This document shows, one piece after another, positions 1 to 8,569 of a DNA stretch of 64,000 bases. The stretch is from Rhodovulum sulfidophilum DSM 1374 (GTDB lineage Bacteria > Pseudomonadota > Alphaproteobacteria > Rhodobacterales > Rhodobacteraceae): the NCBI RefSeq assembly GCF_001633165.1, contig NZ_CP015418.1:839501-903500 (forward strand). Reading direction: 5' to 3'. The position numbers and the translations under genes are program-made. A model generated the notes under the pieces. That model saw only the letters and a list, made by a program, of their open reading frames with translations. It searched no databases and was not told where the DNA came from. Numbering within the stretch: the first letter of the stretch is position 1; each line of letters begins with the position of its first letter.

Positions 1-30
1 GAGAGAGCAAGGTTGTTGACGTTCGGTTTT

Positions 31-40
31 TTGCATGCAA
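31..40. promoter_or_regulatory. Perfect 10-bp palindrome, candidate operator
   Basis: The bases TTGCATGCAA form a perfect palindrome 110 bp upstream of the first gene of the acid-sugar cluster. Just downstream, CTCATT (41-46) and AATGAG (71-76) form a second, wider inverted repeat. The position suits a repressor site for the operon that starts at 150. No regulator for that operon lies inside the window to its left, so the binding protein is unknown. Confidence 0.3.
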
Positions 41-149
41 CTCATTCCGGAAAAGCCGATTCCGGCGATGAATGAGGGCCAGACCCCAAGGATTGCGTGC
101 GAAACGTCTCAGGACGCGGCGCGATCCTTCAGCCAATCCGAGGACGGGA

Positions 150-1550
150 ATGAACTACCACACCTATTTCAGCGCCGGGGACCGCATGGTGGAAGCCTGC
201 GTGATCGGCACCGGCGGCTTCGGGCGCAGTTTTCTGGCCCAGGGTCGCAAGGTTCCGGCGCTGTCGGTCCGGATCGGCGTCGATGTCAGCGCCGAGATCG
301 CGGCCGAGGCGATGCGCGATGTGGGCATTCCCGAGGACCGGATCCGCATCGTGACCGGCGCCGCCGAGGCGCTGGCCGCCTTCGAGGCCGGCGCCCATGT
401 CGCGGCGGGCGATTTCGCCCATGTTGCCGGGCTGCCCTTCGAGGTCGCGGTCGAGGCCACCGGCAATCCGGTTCACGGCGCCCGCCATGCCCGGCTGGCG
501 ATCGAGGCGGGCAAGCATGTCGCCATGGTCTCGAAAGAGGTCGACAGCGTGGTCGGCCCCGGCCTTGCCGCCATGGCCGCCGAGAAGGGGCTGATCGTGA
601 CGCCGGTCGACGGCGACCAGCCGAGCCTGCTGATCGGGTTGATCACCTGGGCCGAGACGCTCGGGCTCGAGATCGTCGCGGCCGGAAAGTCGAGCGAATA
701 CGATTTCGTCTTCGACCGTGGGACCGGCACCATCCTGTGCAACGGCCAGACCTATCCGGCGGCGGATTTCGCTCCTTACGCCCGGATGGGCGATATGGAG
801 GCGGCCGCGCTGGTCGCCGCCCGGGGCGAGGCCGCCCGGACCCTGCCGCAGCGCGCGGTGCCCGATCTCTGCGAGATGACCGTGGTCGCCAATGCCTGCG
901 CCATGGGCGTCGACACCCCCGAGCTGCATTGCCCGATCGCCCGGATCGACGAGGTGCCCTCGATCCTCTGTCCGGTCGCCGATGGCGGCATCCTCGGCCG
1001 CGCGGGGGTTCTCGATGTCTTTCACTGCCTGCGCGAACCGGGCGAGATCAGCTTTGCCGGCGGCGTCTTCGTGGTGATCCGCTGCGATCATGCCGACACC
1101 TGGGAGGTGCTGCGCGAGAAGGGCCATATCGTCAGCCGCAACGGCCGCACCGCGATGGTCTTCCTGCCGCGCCACCTGCTGGGGCTCGAGGCCGCGACCT
1201 CGATCCTCGAGGTCGGGCTGCGCGGCGTCTCGAGCGGCACGTCCCGGCCCGCCCATCACGCCGATCTGGTCGCCCATGCCGACCGCGACCTGGCCGCGGG
1301 CCATGTCCTGAAGATGGGCGGCCATCACCATTCGATCGACGCCGTCTCGGCCCGGATCCTGCCCGGCGGACCGCTTTCCGAGGACAGCCCGGCGCCATTC
1401 TACCTGGCCTCCGACTGCCGCCTCCTGCGCGACGTGCCCGCTGGCGAGCCGATCCGGATGCGGGATATCGAGATCCCCGAGGACAGCCCCCTTGCCGCGC
1501 TTCGCGCGCTGCAGGACAGCCATTTCGCACCGTCCGGCCAGACCGCCTGA
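150..1550 (+). CDS. NAD(P)-binding oxidoreductase with C-terminal SAF domain
   Basis: Predicted 466-residue cytoplasmic oxidoreductase. A Rossmann nucleotide-binding loop (GTGGFG, residues 20-25) opens an N-terminal domain of the homoserine-dehydrogenase NAD-binding type. The last ~100 residues resemble a SAF domain. Proteins of this build often sit in sugar-acid gene clusters, but I do not know an assigned reaction for this subgroup. The start at 150 was chosen because a GAGGA ribosome site precedes it; an internal ATG at 186 is a possible alternative. It is followed after 33 bp by a TRAP binding protein and, further on, by a DUF1537 kinase and a class II aldolase. The likely role is therefore oxidation, or oxidation with isomerisation, of an imported hydroxy-acid to the keto-acid that the kinase phosphorylates. 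This role is inferred from context. Confidence 0.7.
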   Translation: MNYHTYFSAGDRMVEACVIGTGGFGRSFLAQGRKVPALSVRIGVDVSAEIAAEAMRDVGIPEDRIRIVTGAAEALAAFEAGAHVAAGDFAHVAGLPFEVAVEATGNPVHGARHARLAIEAGKHVAMVSKEVDSVVGPGLAAMAAEKGLIVTPVDGDQPSLLIGLITWAETLGLEIVAAGKSSEYDFVFDRGTGTILCNGQTYPAADFAPYARMGDMEAAALVAARGEAARTLPQRAVPDLCEMTVVANACAMGVDTPELHCPIARIDEVPSILCPVADGGILGRAGVLDVFHCLREPGEISFAGGVFVVIRCDHADTWEVLREKGHIVSRNGRTAMVFLPRHLLGLEAATSILEVGLRGVSSGTSRPAHHADLVAHADRDLAAGHVLKMGGHHHSIDAVSARILPGGPLSEDSPAPFYLASDCRLLRDVPAGEPIRMRDIEIPEDSPLAALRALQDSHFAPSGQTA

Positions 1551-1583
1551 CCGGCACCAGATCACGACACGGGAGGAACCGTC

Positions 1584-2579
1584 ATGACCCTGAACCGACG
1601 CAGCTTCATTGCCGCCGCCGGCGCCGCCGGCGCCCTGCTGGCCGCGCCCTCGATCCTCGGCGCGGCGGGCAAGATCACCCTGCGCATGGGGCATCCCCAT
1701 CCCGAGACCGACAGCTGGCAGGACACCGCGCTCTGGATGGGCGAGACCCTGGCCGAGAAATCCGGCGGCGAGATCGGCCTGCAGGTTTTCCCCAACGGCC
1801 TGCTGGGCAATGACCCGACGATGATCAACTCGGTCCGGGCCGGCGCGCTCGACATCATGGTCACCGGCAACCCGTTCTTCACCAGCCTCGCGCCCGAGCT
1901 GAACGTGCTCGACCTGCCCTATCTGTTCCACGACCGCGACCATGTCGCCCGCGTGCTGGACGGCGAGATCGGCGACCGCCTGCGGACCGATTTCGAGGGC
2001 ACCGGGCTTTACGCGCTGGCGCTGTGGGAAACCGGCTGGCGCCATGTCACCAACAGCCGCCGCCCGGTCGCGACCCCCGAAGACATCAAGGGGCTGAAGA
2101 TCCGCACCACGCCGAACCCGGCCCATATCGAGGCGTTCCGGCTGCTGGGGGCGGTGCCGACCCCGATGGCCTTCACCGAGCTGTTCACCGCGCTCGAGAT
2201 GGGGGCGGTCGATGGGCAGGAAAACCCGACCACGCTGATTCTCAACTCGCGATTCTACGAGGCGCAGAAGTATCTTTCCCTGACCCAGCATGCTTTCACC
2301 GCGGCGCCGCTGGTGACCAATGCCGCCAAGCTGGACGCCATGGACGAAGACATGCGCGCCCTGCTGATCGAGACCGCGCAGGAAGGCGCCAGACGCCAGC
2401 GCGCGCTGAATGTCGAACGCGAGGTGACCAGCCTTGCCAAGCTGCGCGAGGAAGGCATGGAGGTGGTCGAGACCCCCGACCGCCAGGCCTTCCGCGCCAT
2501 CGTGGCCGAGCCGGTACAGGCCAGCTTCGGCGAGGAGTTCGGCTCGGAGCTGATCGAGCAGATCAACGCCGCCGCCTGA
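1584..2579 (+). CDS. TRAP transporter periplasmic substrate-binding protein (DctP family)
   Basis: A 331-residue binding protein that would capture a carboxylate-bearing solute in the periplasm and deliver it to the DctQM membrane pair encoded at 3295-5105. The N-terminus carries a twin-arginine-like stretch (LNRRSFIAAAGAAGALLAAP) followed by a cleavage region near residues 25-30. The DctP hallmark region ENPTTLILNSRFYEAQKYLS lies near residues 216-235. A GGAGG ribosome site precedes the ATG. It belongs to the same operon as the upstream oxidoreductase. The ligand cannot be read from sequence; the downstream kinase and aldolase suggest a C4 sugar acid or lactone. Confidence 0.9.
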   Translation: MTLNRRSFIAAAGAAGALLAAPSILGAAGKITLRMGHPHPETDSWQDTALWMGETLAEKSGGEIGLQVFPNGLLGNDPTMINSVRAGALDIMVTGNPFFTSLAPELNVLDLPYLFHDRDHVARVLDGEIGDRLRTDFEGTGLYALALWETGWRHVTNSRRPVATPEDIKGLKIRTTPNPAHIEAFRLLGAVPTPMAFTELFTALEMGAVDGQENPTTLILNSRFYEAQKYLSLTQHAFTAAPLVTNAAKLDAMDEDMRALLIETAQEGARRQRALNVEREVTSLAKLREEGMEVVETPDRQAFRAIVAEPVQASFGEEFGSELIEQINAAA

Positions 2580-2626
2580 GCGCCTTGCGCGGCCGGGCCC
2601 GAGGCCTCGGAACAGAAGGAAAAGCC

Positions 2627-3295
2627 ATGACTATCGTCGATCTCAGCATGACCGTGGGCCCGCATTTCCGCTGGTCGCCCGAGATTTCGGTGACGGGAGA
2701 CAAGAGCGCGGGCGACCAGTTCCGGGTGACCCGCCTGTCGACCACCTGTCACGGCTTTTCCCATGTCGATGCCCAGGCCCATTTCATCGAGAACGGCCCC
2801 ACCATCGAGGCGACGCCGCTCGACCGGGTGGTGGGGCCCTGCCGCATCTTCGATCTCTCGGCGGTCGCGCCCGACGAGGAAATCGGCCCCGAAACGCTGG
2901 CCGCGGCCGATCCCGGCGGCGCCGAAGGCGAGATCCTGCTGCTGGCCGCGCAATGGGATCTGAAACGCGATTCGGGTCGCCGCGAATTCTGGACCGAATC
3001 GCCCTGGCTGAACCGGGCGGCGGCCGAATACCTGCTGGCGCAAAAGCCCAGCGCGGTCGCCGTCGACTTTCCGCAGGACTACCCGATCCGGCTTCTGCTT
3101 GACGGCATCGCCGTGCCCGATGCCGAGCATGTGACCCATGACGTGCTGCTGCGCGCGGGGGTGACGCTGATCGAATATGTCGTCAATACCGCGGCGCTGA
3201 AGGGCCCGCGCACCTTCCTCTGCGCGGCGCCGCTGAAGATCGGCAATGCCGATGGCGCCCCGGCGCGGATCTTCGCCATCGAGGACATGGGCTGA
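2627..3295 (+). CDS. Cyclase family / kynurenine-formamidase-like metal-dependent hydrolase
   Basis: A 222-residue protein of the cyclase family (PF04199), whose known members are metal-dependent amide or ester hydrolases such as bacterial kynurenine formamidase. The metal-binding motif appears as HGFSHVDAQAHF (residues ~44-55), equivalent to HxGTHxDxPxHF, with Gly-Thr replaced by Phe-Ser. The gene lies between the TRAP binding-protein gene and the dctQ gene, and its TGA overlaps the dctQ ATG. That arrangement points to a role in the same pathway, for example lactone or amide opening of the imported compound. No kyn genes are nearby, so tryptophan catabolism is unlikely. The exact substrate is unknown. 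Confidence 0.75.
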   Translation: MTIVDLSMTVGPHFRWSPEISVTGDKSAGDQFRVTRLSTTCHGFSHVDAQAHFIENGPTIEATPLDRVVGPCRIFDLSAVAPDEEIGPETLAAADPGGAEGEILLLAAQWDLKRDSGRREFWTESPWLNRAAAEYLLAQKPSAVAVDFPQDYPIRLLLDGIAVPDAEHVTHDVLLRAGVTLIEYVVNTAALKGPRTFLCAAPLKIGNADGAPARIFAIEDMG

Positions 3296-3828
3296 TGCGC
3301 CCAGCCCGCCTTGCGGTTCTGGCGGTCCGCCTCGCCGACCGGGTGCTGGCGGCCGTCGAGGCGGTGCTGGTGCTGGTGCTGGCGGCGATGACGCTGCTGG
3401 TCTTCTTCAACGTCGTGCTGCGCTACGGTTTCGATACCGGGATCACCGTCACCGACGAGGTCTCGCGCATGATGTTCGTCTGGATCGCCTTCGCCGGCGG
3501 CATCGCGGTCTCGCGGCGCCAGCAGCAGTTGGGCATCGACGTCCTGGTCGCGGCGCTGCCGCCCCTGCCGCGCCGCCTCGCCCATGTGGCGGGCAATCTG
3601 GCGGTGCTGGCCTGCTGCCTCGTGCTGGTCTCGGGTGCCTGGACCCAGATGCAGCTGAACTGGAGAAATACCGCGCCGGTCTCGGGCCTGCCGACCGCGA
3701 TCACCTATGCCGCGCCCTGGTTCGCGGGCATCGGCATCGGCTGCGTCGCGCTGGCCAATGCGCTTGGCGCCGCCTTCGGCCTGACCGGCGGCATCATGGC
3801 CTCCGGCAAGGAGGATCCCGGCGCGTGA
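3295..3828 (+). CDS. TRAP transporter small membrane subunit (DctQ family)
   Basis: A 177-residue membrane protein with four hydrophobic segments (about residues 20-40, 56-76, 95-115 and 138-160), typical of DctQ. It would pair with the DctM channel encoded next. The ATG overlaps the stop of the cyclase gene (TGATG) and the stop overlaps the GTG of dctM (GTGA), so all three are probably translated together. Confidence 0.88.
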   Translation: MRPARLAVLAVRLADRVLAAVEAVLVLVLAAMTLLVFFNVVLRYGFDTGITVTDEVSRMMFVWIAFAGGIAVSRRQQQLGIDVLVAALPPLPRRLAHVAGNLAVLACCLVLVSGAWTQMQLNWRNTAPVSGLPTAITYAAPWFAGIGIGCVALANALGAAFGLTGGIMASGKEDPGA

Positions 3829-5105
3829 CCACCATCCTGATCTTCGTCGGCGTCCTTCTCGTCACCGCCATCGCGGGCATCCCCATCGCCTTCGGGCTGA
3901 TGCTGGCGGGCATCGCGATGCTCTGGCAGCTCGGCATGCTCGACTGGCAGTCGATCGCGCTGCAGATGACCAACAGCGCCGACAGCTTTCCGCTGCTGGC
4001 GATCCCGTTCTTCCTGCTCGCGGGCGAGGCGATGAACGCGGGCGGGCTGTCGCGGCGGCTGGTCAATCTGGGCCTTGCGCTGGTCGGGCATCTGCGCGGC
4101 GGGCTTGGCTATGTCGCCATCGTGACGGCCGTGCTGCTGGCCAGCCTCTCGGGCTCGGCCATCGCCGATACCGCCGTGCTGGCGGGCATGCTGGTGCCGA
4201 TCATGCGGCAGTCGGGCTATCCGATGGGCCGGGCCTCGGGGCTGATCGCCTCGGGCGGGATCATCGCCCCGGTCATTCCGCCCTCGATCGGCTATATCGT
4301 CTTCGGGGTCGCGGGCAATGTCTCGATCACCCGGCTGTTCCTGTCGGGCATCGTGCCCGGCGTCGCCATGGCGCTGGCGCTGACCGCGACCTGGTGGCTG
4401 ATGTGCCGCCGCGAGAACATGGCCACCCTGCCCCGCCGCACGGGCCCCGAGATCCGCAGCGCGCTGGTCGATGCGGTGGTGGCGATGATGCTGCCGGCGA
4501 TCATCGTCGGCGGGCTTAAATTCGGCATCTTCACCCCGACCGAGGCCGGTGTGGTGGCCTGCATCTATGCCTTGCTGGCGGGCACCCTCATCTATCGCGA
4601 GATCACACTCGGGGTGCTTTACGAGTGCATGCTGAACGCGGTGCGCACGACCGCCGCGGTGATGCTGCTGATCGCCGCCGCTGGGATCACCGCCTATGCC
4701 ATCACCATCGCGGGGGTGCCGCAGCAGCTGGCGGTGCTGCTCGGACCGCTGGCCCAGCACCAGACCCTGCTGATGCTGGCCATCGTCGTCATCGTGATCC
4801 TGGTCGGCACCGCGCTCGATTTCATCCCGACGCTGCTGGTGCTGACCCCTGTGCTGTTGCCCATCGCCAAACAGGCGGGCATCGATCCGGTCTATTTCGG
4901 CGTGATCTTCATGATGTCGGCCGCTATCGGGCTTCTGACCCCGCCGGTCGGCGCGGTGCTGAACGTGGTCTGCGCCGTAGCCCGGCAGCAATATGCCGAT
5001 GTGGTCCGGGGGGTCATGCCCTTCATTGTCGTACAGGTCCTGCTGCTGTTGTTGCTGGTGCTGTTTCCGCAAATCGTCATCCTGCCGGGGCGCTGGCTTT
5101 ACTAG
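3825..5105 (+). CDS. TRAP transporter large membrane subunit (DctM family)
   Basis: A 426-residue polytopic inner-membrane protein of the DctM family, the ion-coupled permease of a TRAP transporter. About 11-12 hydrophobic segments are visible. The family motif AIADTAVLAGMLVPIM and the following PPSIGYIVFG segment are present. It starts with GTG at 3825, overlapping the dctQ stop by 4 bases. The kinase gene follows after a 44-bp gap with its own GAGGAGG ribosome site. It works with the binding protein at 1584-2579. Confidence 0.92.
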   Translation: MTTILIFVGVLLVTAIAGIPIAFGLMLAGIAMLWQLGMLDWQSIALQMTNSADSFPLLAIPFFLLAGEAMNAGGLSRRLVNLGLALVGHLRGGLGYVAIVTAVLLASLSGSAIADTAVLAGMLVPIMRQSGYPMGRASGLIASGGIIAPVIPPSIGYIVFGVAGNVSITRLFLSGIVPGVAMALALTATWWLMCRRENMATLPRRTGPEIRSALVDAVVAMMLPAIIVGGLKFGIFTPTEAGVVACIYALLAGTLIYREITLGVLYECMLNAVRTTAAVMLLIAAAGITAYAITIAGVPQQLAVLLGPLAQHQTLLMLAIVVIVILVGTALDFIPTLLVLTPVLLPIAKQAGIDPVYFGVIFMMSAAIGLLTPPVGAVLNVVCAVARQQYADVVRGVMPFIVVQVLLLLLLVLFPQIVILPGRWLY

Positions 5106-5149
5106 GCCCGTCCCCGGCCTTTCTCTCATCGCTTCCCGAGGAGGCTGCC

Positions 5150-6415
5150 ATGATCCTGGGTGCCATCGCCGACGACCTGACAGGCGCGACCGACCTGTCG
5201 CTGATCCTTGCGCGCAACGGCATGCGCGTGGTCCAGACCATCGGCCTGCCGGACGACCTCGGCGCCGTCGCGGCCGAGGCCGATGCCGTGGTGGTCGCGC
5301 TGAAATCCCGCACCATCCCCGCCGACGAGGCGGTCGCGATGTCGCTGGATGCGGCCCGCGCGCTGCAGGCGGCGGGGGCGCGGCGCTTCTTCTTCAAGTA
5401 TTGCTCGACCTTCGATTCCACCGACGAGGGCAATATCGGCCCCGTCGCCTCGGCGCTGATGTCCCATTTCGACATGGAATGCAGCGTTGCCTGCCCGTCC
5501 TTCCCCGAGAACGGGCGCACCGTCTATCAGGGCCATCTCTTCGTCCATGACCGGCTGATCTCGGACAGCCCGATGAAGGACCACCCGCTGACGCCGATGC
5601 GCGACCCCGATCTGGTCCGGGTGCTGTCGCGACAGACCGAGCGGCCGGTGCATCTGGTGCCGCTGGCCACCATCCGCGGCGCGCCCGGCGCCATCGCCGC
5701 GCAGGTCACCGCGACCCCGGGCATCTTCATCCTCGACGCCATCGACGACAGCGACCTGCGCGCCATCGCCCGCGATCTGGCCGATCTGCCGCTCATCACC
5801 GGCGGCTCGGCCGTGGCGATGGGGCTGCCCGACATCTACCGTGCCCGGGGCTGGCTGAGCGCGGCCGCCGCGCAAGCCCCGTTCGAGGCGCCCGCGGGCA
5901 AGGGCGTGATCCTTGCCGGTTCCTGTTCCGAGATGACCCGCAAACAGATCGACGCGGCCCGGCGGGCCGGGCTGCCGATGCTGCAGATCGACGCCGAGGG
6001 CATCGCCGAAGGCCGGGTCACCGCCGGGACTGTCGTCGATTTCGTCGAAAAGGCCGCCGGGCAGGGGCCGCTGCCGCCCGTCGTCTATTCCAGCGCCGAT
6101 CCCGGGACCGTGGCCCGCGCCCAGAAGGCGCTGGGACGGATGCGCGCGGGCGAGCTGGTCGAGACCCTTCTGGGCGAGGTCGCGGCCAGCCTCGCCGGGC
6201 GCGGTTTCACCCGCATCGTCTCGGCCGGGGGCGAGACCTCGGGCGCGGTCGCAGGCGCGCTTGGCGCCTCGGCGCTCCGGATCGGGCCCGAGATCGATCC
6301 GGGCGTGCCATGGGTGATGACGCTGGATGGCGAGCGTCCGCTCTGCCTTGCGCTGAAATCGGGCAATTTCGGCAGCGAAGACTTCTTTCTCAAAGCCTGG
6401 GAGCTGCTGGCATGA
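5150..6415 (+). CDS. otnK: Four-carbon acid-sugar kinase, DUF1537 family (OtnK-like)
   Basis: A 421-residue DUF1537 kinase. The N-terminal signature IADDLTGATDLS (residues 6-17) and the C-terminal ATP-binding region with SAGGETSGAV (residues ~360-369) are both intact. Characterised members phosphorylate 3-oxo-tetronates (OtnK), D-threonate or D-erythronate, feeding a decarboxylase or dehydrogenase. The next gene encodes an OtnC-like class II aldolase overlapping by 4 bases, which favours the 3-oxo-tetronate 4-kinase role. The symbol is tentative because the OtnI isomerase and a canonical LtnD dehydrogenase are not in the window. The SAF-domain oxidoreductase at 150-1550 may replace them. Confidence 0.82.
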   Translation: MILGAIADDLTGATDLSLILARNGMRVVQTIGLPDDLGAVAAEADAVVVALKSRTIPADEAVAMSLDAARALQAAGARRFFFKYCSTFDSTDEGNIGPVASALMSHFDMECSVACPSFPENGRTVYQGHLFVHDRLISDSPMKDHPLTPMRDPDLVRVLSRQTERPVHLVPLATIRGAPGAIAAQVTATPGIFILDAIDDSDLRAIARDLADLPLITGGSAVAMGLPDIYRARGWLSAAAAQAPFEAPAGKGVILAGSCSEMTRKQIDAARRAGLPMLQIDAEGIAEGRVTAGTVVDFVEKAAGQGPLPPVVYSSADPGTVARAQKALGRMRAGELVETLLGEVAASLAGRGFTRIVSAGGETSGAVAGALGASALRIGPEIDPGVPWVMTLDGERPLCLALKSGNFGSEDFFLKAWELLA

Positions 6416-7056
6416 CCGCGATCCTGTCCGAAGCCACCGCCGCGCGCGACCGGATCTGCGCCGCGGGCAAGTCGATCTTCGATCGCGGCCTCACCTTCGG
6501 GTCGACCGGCAATATCAGCGTCCGGCTGTCGGACGGCTCGATGCTGATGACGCCCACCAATGCCTGCCTCGGCGCGCTGGACCCGGCACGGCTGTCGCGG
6601 TTCTCGGCGGATGGACAATTCCTCGACGGCGACCGGCCGACCAAGGAATCCTTCCTGCACATGTGCATGTATTGCAAGCGCCCCCATTCGAACGCGGTCG
6701 TGCATCTGCATTCGACCCATTCGGTCGCGGTCAGCATCCTGGCCGATATCGACGAGGAGGACGTGCTGCCGCCGCTGACCGCCTATTACGTGATGCGGGT
6801 GGGCCGCCTGCCGCTGATCCCCTATTTCGCGCCGGGCGATGAAAAACTGGCCCGCGCGGTCGAGGAACAGGCCGGCAGCCATCACGCGGTACTGCTGGCC
6901 AATCACGGGCCGGTGGTGGCGGGCGGCAGCCTCGAAGAGGCGCAATACGCGACCGAAGAACTGGAAGAGACTGCCCGGCTGTTCCTGATGCTGCAAGGCC
7001 ACCGGATCCGTCCCCTCGGCGAGGAAGAGGCCAAGGCGCTGCGCTCGCGCAGCTGA
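6412..7056 (+). CDS. otnC: Class II aldolase/adducin family decarboxylase (OtnC-like)
   Basis: A 214-residue metal-dependent lyase of the class II aldolase family. In the OtnK/OtnC pathway this enzyme decarboxylates 3-oxo-tetronate 4-phosphate to dihydroxyacetone phosphate and CO2. Visible family features are the phosphate-binding GSTGNISVR, the acidic residue in PTKESFLHM, the metal ligand pair in HLHSTHS and the third histidine in LLANHGPVV. The ATG overlaps the kinase stop (ATGA), so it closes the operon. Fuculose-phosphate or ribulose-phosphate aldolase activity is possible in the family but less likely beside a DUF1537 kinase. Confidence 0.82.
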   Translation: MTAILSEATAARDRICAAGKSIFDRGLTFGSTGNISVRLSDGSMLMTPTNACLGALDPARLSRFSADGQFLDGDRPTKESFLHMCMYCKRPHSNAVVHLHSTHSVAVSILADIDEEDVLPPLTAYYVMRVGRLPLIPYFAPGDEKLARAVEEQAGSHHAVLLANHGPVVAGGSLEEAQYATEELEETARLFLMLQGHRIRPLGEEEAKALRSRS

Positions 7057-7435
7057 GCGTCACCGGCGGCTACGGGTCGGGCGGCTTTGCCCTGACGCTC
7101 CGGTTGCGTCCCGGTTTCGGCCGGGATCCTTGCATCGCGGTCATGGCTGCGATGGACAGCCGGCCTCCGATCATGCCTCTGAAAGAGCATCGCGTCGCCG
7201 GGCCTCCGGTCGGCGCGGCCCTGCGACCGGCGACGGGACGGTCGGAAAAATCCGTCGCACAGGCGGGGACGCGGGCCTGATAAGAGGTTCTGATACGGGC
7301 CTTGAACTGGCCCGAAGGCGCCCGAGCTGACCGAACACCGGAAGAACGGCAATCTGCGGGCCGTCACCGCCTTGGCCTGCGTCTCTTCCTCGAAAGAACC
7401 TTCACCGCCTGGCCTCGCCCTCCGCGCCAAAGCGC
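7057..7435. other. Gene-free interval between convergent acid-sugar operon and GntR gene
   Basis: This 379-bp interval separates the aldolase stop from the 3' end of the minus-strand GntR gene. The sequence is less regular in codon structure than its surroundings, and every open frame in it is short and unconvincing. No tRNA, insertion-sequence end or clear terminator with a T tract was seen. Confidence 0.5.
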
Positions 7436-8137
7436 TCAGGACAGAGTGACGAAATAGTCGAGCCCTTCGCTGACCAGATGGCAGACCCTCAGTTCGACCA
7501 CCCGGTCGAGCACATCGACCGCCGCGCGCCGCATCAGCAGAACCGGCGCGCCCTCGCCAAGCTCCAGCGCCGCCGCCACATCGGCCGGGGCGCCCACCGC
7601 CCGAAGCTTTTCATCGGCGCGCACGATGATGATCGAATAGGCCCGCTGATACAGCACATAAAGCGCGTTCGGCAGCGGCGCCCGGTCGACAATGCCGGGA
7701 TAAAGCGCGGGCGGCAGGCAGGAGCGCTCATGCGTGGTCCTGCGGCCGCCGACCGACCGGACCCGGCGGATCTCGATTACCTCCTCGGGCCGCCCGAACA
7801 GCGCCGCGCGCTCCTCGGCCGTCGCCTGCCGCCGGATCACGGTTTCCGACACCAGTTCGGGCGCGGTCAGGGTGCCGTCGGGGCTGCGCAGGCGGAAGAA
7901 GTTGAACAGCGACATCTCGGGCGTGCGCAGCGTGACGAAGGTGCCGCGCCCCTGCGCGCGCTGCACCAGCCCGCGCTTTTCCAGCTCGCTCAGCGCCTTG
8001 CGCGCGGTGCCCTGGCTGACCCCCAGTTCGGCGCCCAGCTGGGTCTCGCTGGGCAGCAGCGCGCCCGAAGGCAGCTCGCCCGATGCGATTCGCGCGACGA
8101 TGGTGTCGATCACGGTCTGGTAGAGCGGTGTCGCCAT
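7436..8137 (-). CDS. suyR: GntR/HutC family transcriptional regulator (SuyR-like)
   Basis: A 233-residue regulator with an N-terminal GntR winged-helix domain (residues ~8-75, including LPSETQLGAELGVSQGTARK) and a C-terminal UTRA ligand-binding domain (residues ~90-230). An AGGAGG ribosome site precedes the ATG at 8137. It is divergent from suyA, with 141 bp between the genes, which is the arrangement expected for the local controller of sulfolactate genes. HutC-type proteins usually act as repressors released by a pathway metabolite. The suyR name rests on position and family only. Confidence 0.82.
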   Translation of the reverse strand: MATPLYQTVIDTIVARIASGELPSGALLPSETQLGAELGVSQGTARKALSELEKRGLVQRAQGRGTFVTLRTPEMSLFNFFRLRSPDGTLTAPELVSETVIRRQATAEERAALFGRPEEVIEIRRVRSVGGRRTTHERSCLPPALYPGIVDRAPLPNALYVLYQRAYSIIIVRADEKLRAVGAPADVAAALELGEGAPVLLMRRAAVDVLDRVVELRVCHLVSEGLDYFVTLS

Positions 8138-8197
8138 GGGTCAGCCTCCTGAACTCCTCGTCAGATAGCATTCCTTCGCAAAGCCGGACAAGTCCAT

Positions 8198-8213
8198 TAC
8201 AATAAGTCTTGTA
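8198..8213. promoter_or_regulatory. Candidate GntR operator in suyR-suyA intergenic region
   Basis: An inverted repeat TACAA-N6-TTGTA is centred between the divergent suyR and suyA genes. The arms are A/T-rich and the centre-to-centre distance fits a HutC-type dimer. The flanking bases extend the symmetry imperfectly. Binding by the product of 7436-8137 is inferred. Confidence 0.4.
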
Positions 8214-8278
8214 TAAGAGTAGAGGTACATGTTATCCAGCCCAAGACTTGCAATCTGGGCAGTGAGGAGGACCAGACA

Positions 8279-8566
8279 GTGGGCAAACCACATCTTCTGA
8301 AACACGATCATTCCGACAATGTCGGCGTCGTTGTGGTCGAGGGGCTGACCGCGGGCACCGAGATGCTTTGCGTCGTCACCGCCGACAATTCCGACTTCAC
8401 GGTGACCGCCAAGGCCGACATCCCGATCGGCCACAAGGTCGCGCTGAGCGATCTGAAGGAAGGCGACACGGTGCTGAAATACGGCGAGGACATCGGCCGG
8501 ATGGTCGGGGCCGCCAATGTCGGCGAGCACGTTCATGTCCATAACTGCAAGACCAAACGGTGGTGA
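8279..8566 (+). CDS. suyA: (2R)-sulfolactate sulfo-lyase, small subunit (UxaA/SuyA SAF-domain)
   Basis: A 95-residue SAF-domain protein, the separate small subunit of UxaA/GarD-type dehydratases and of sulfolactate sulfo-lyase. With SuyB it would cleave (R)-3-sulfolactate to pyruvate and sulfite. It starts at GTG 8279 behind a strong GAGGAGG site. The alternative family reading is an altronate or galactarate dehydratase subunit. The sulfolactate call is preferred because slcC-like, comC-like and suyZ-like genes follow in the same direction, a combination reported for sulfolactate degraders such as Paracoccus pantotrophus and Chromohalobacter. Confidence 0.82.
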   Translation: MGKPHLLKHDHSDNVGVVVVEGLTAGTEMLCVVTADNSDFTVTAKADIPIGHKVALSDLKEGDTVLKYGEDIGRMVGAANVGEHVHVHNCKTKRW

Positions 8567-8569
8567 CCC

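Noticed and set aside
129..2291. 720-codon open frame on the minus strand opposite the oxidoreductase and DctP genes
   Set aside because: It lies antisense to two well-supported genes; its composition (Arg, Gly, Asp, His-rich) is that of a high-GC shadow frame and it has no domain.
3705..5129. 474-codon minus-strand frame rich in Gln, His, Asp
   Set aside because: It mirrors the hydrophobic DctM gene; such polar antisense frames are the expected complement of membrane-protein genes.
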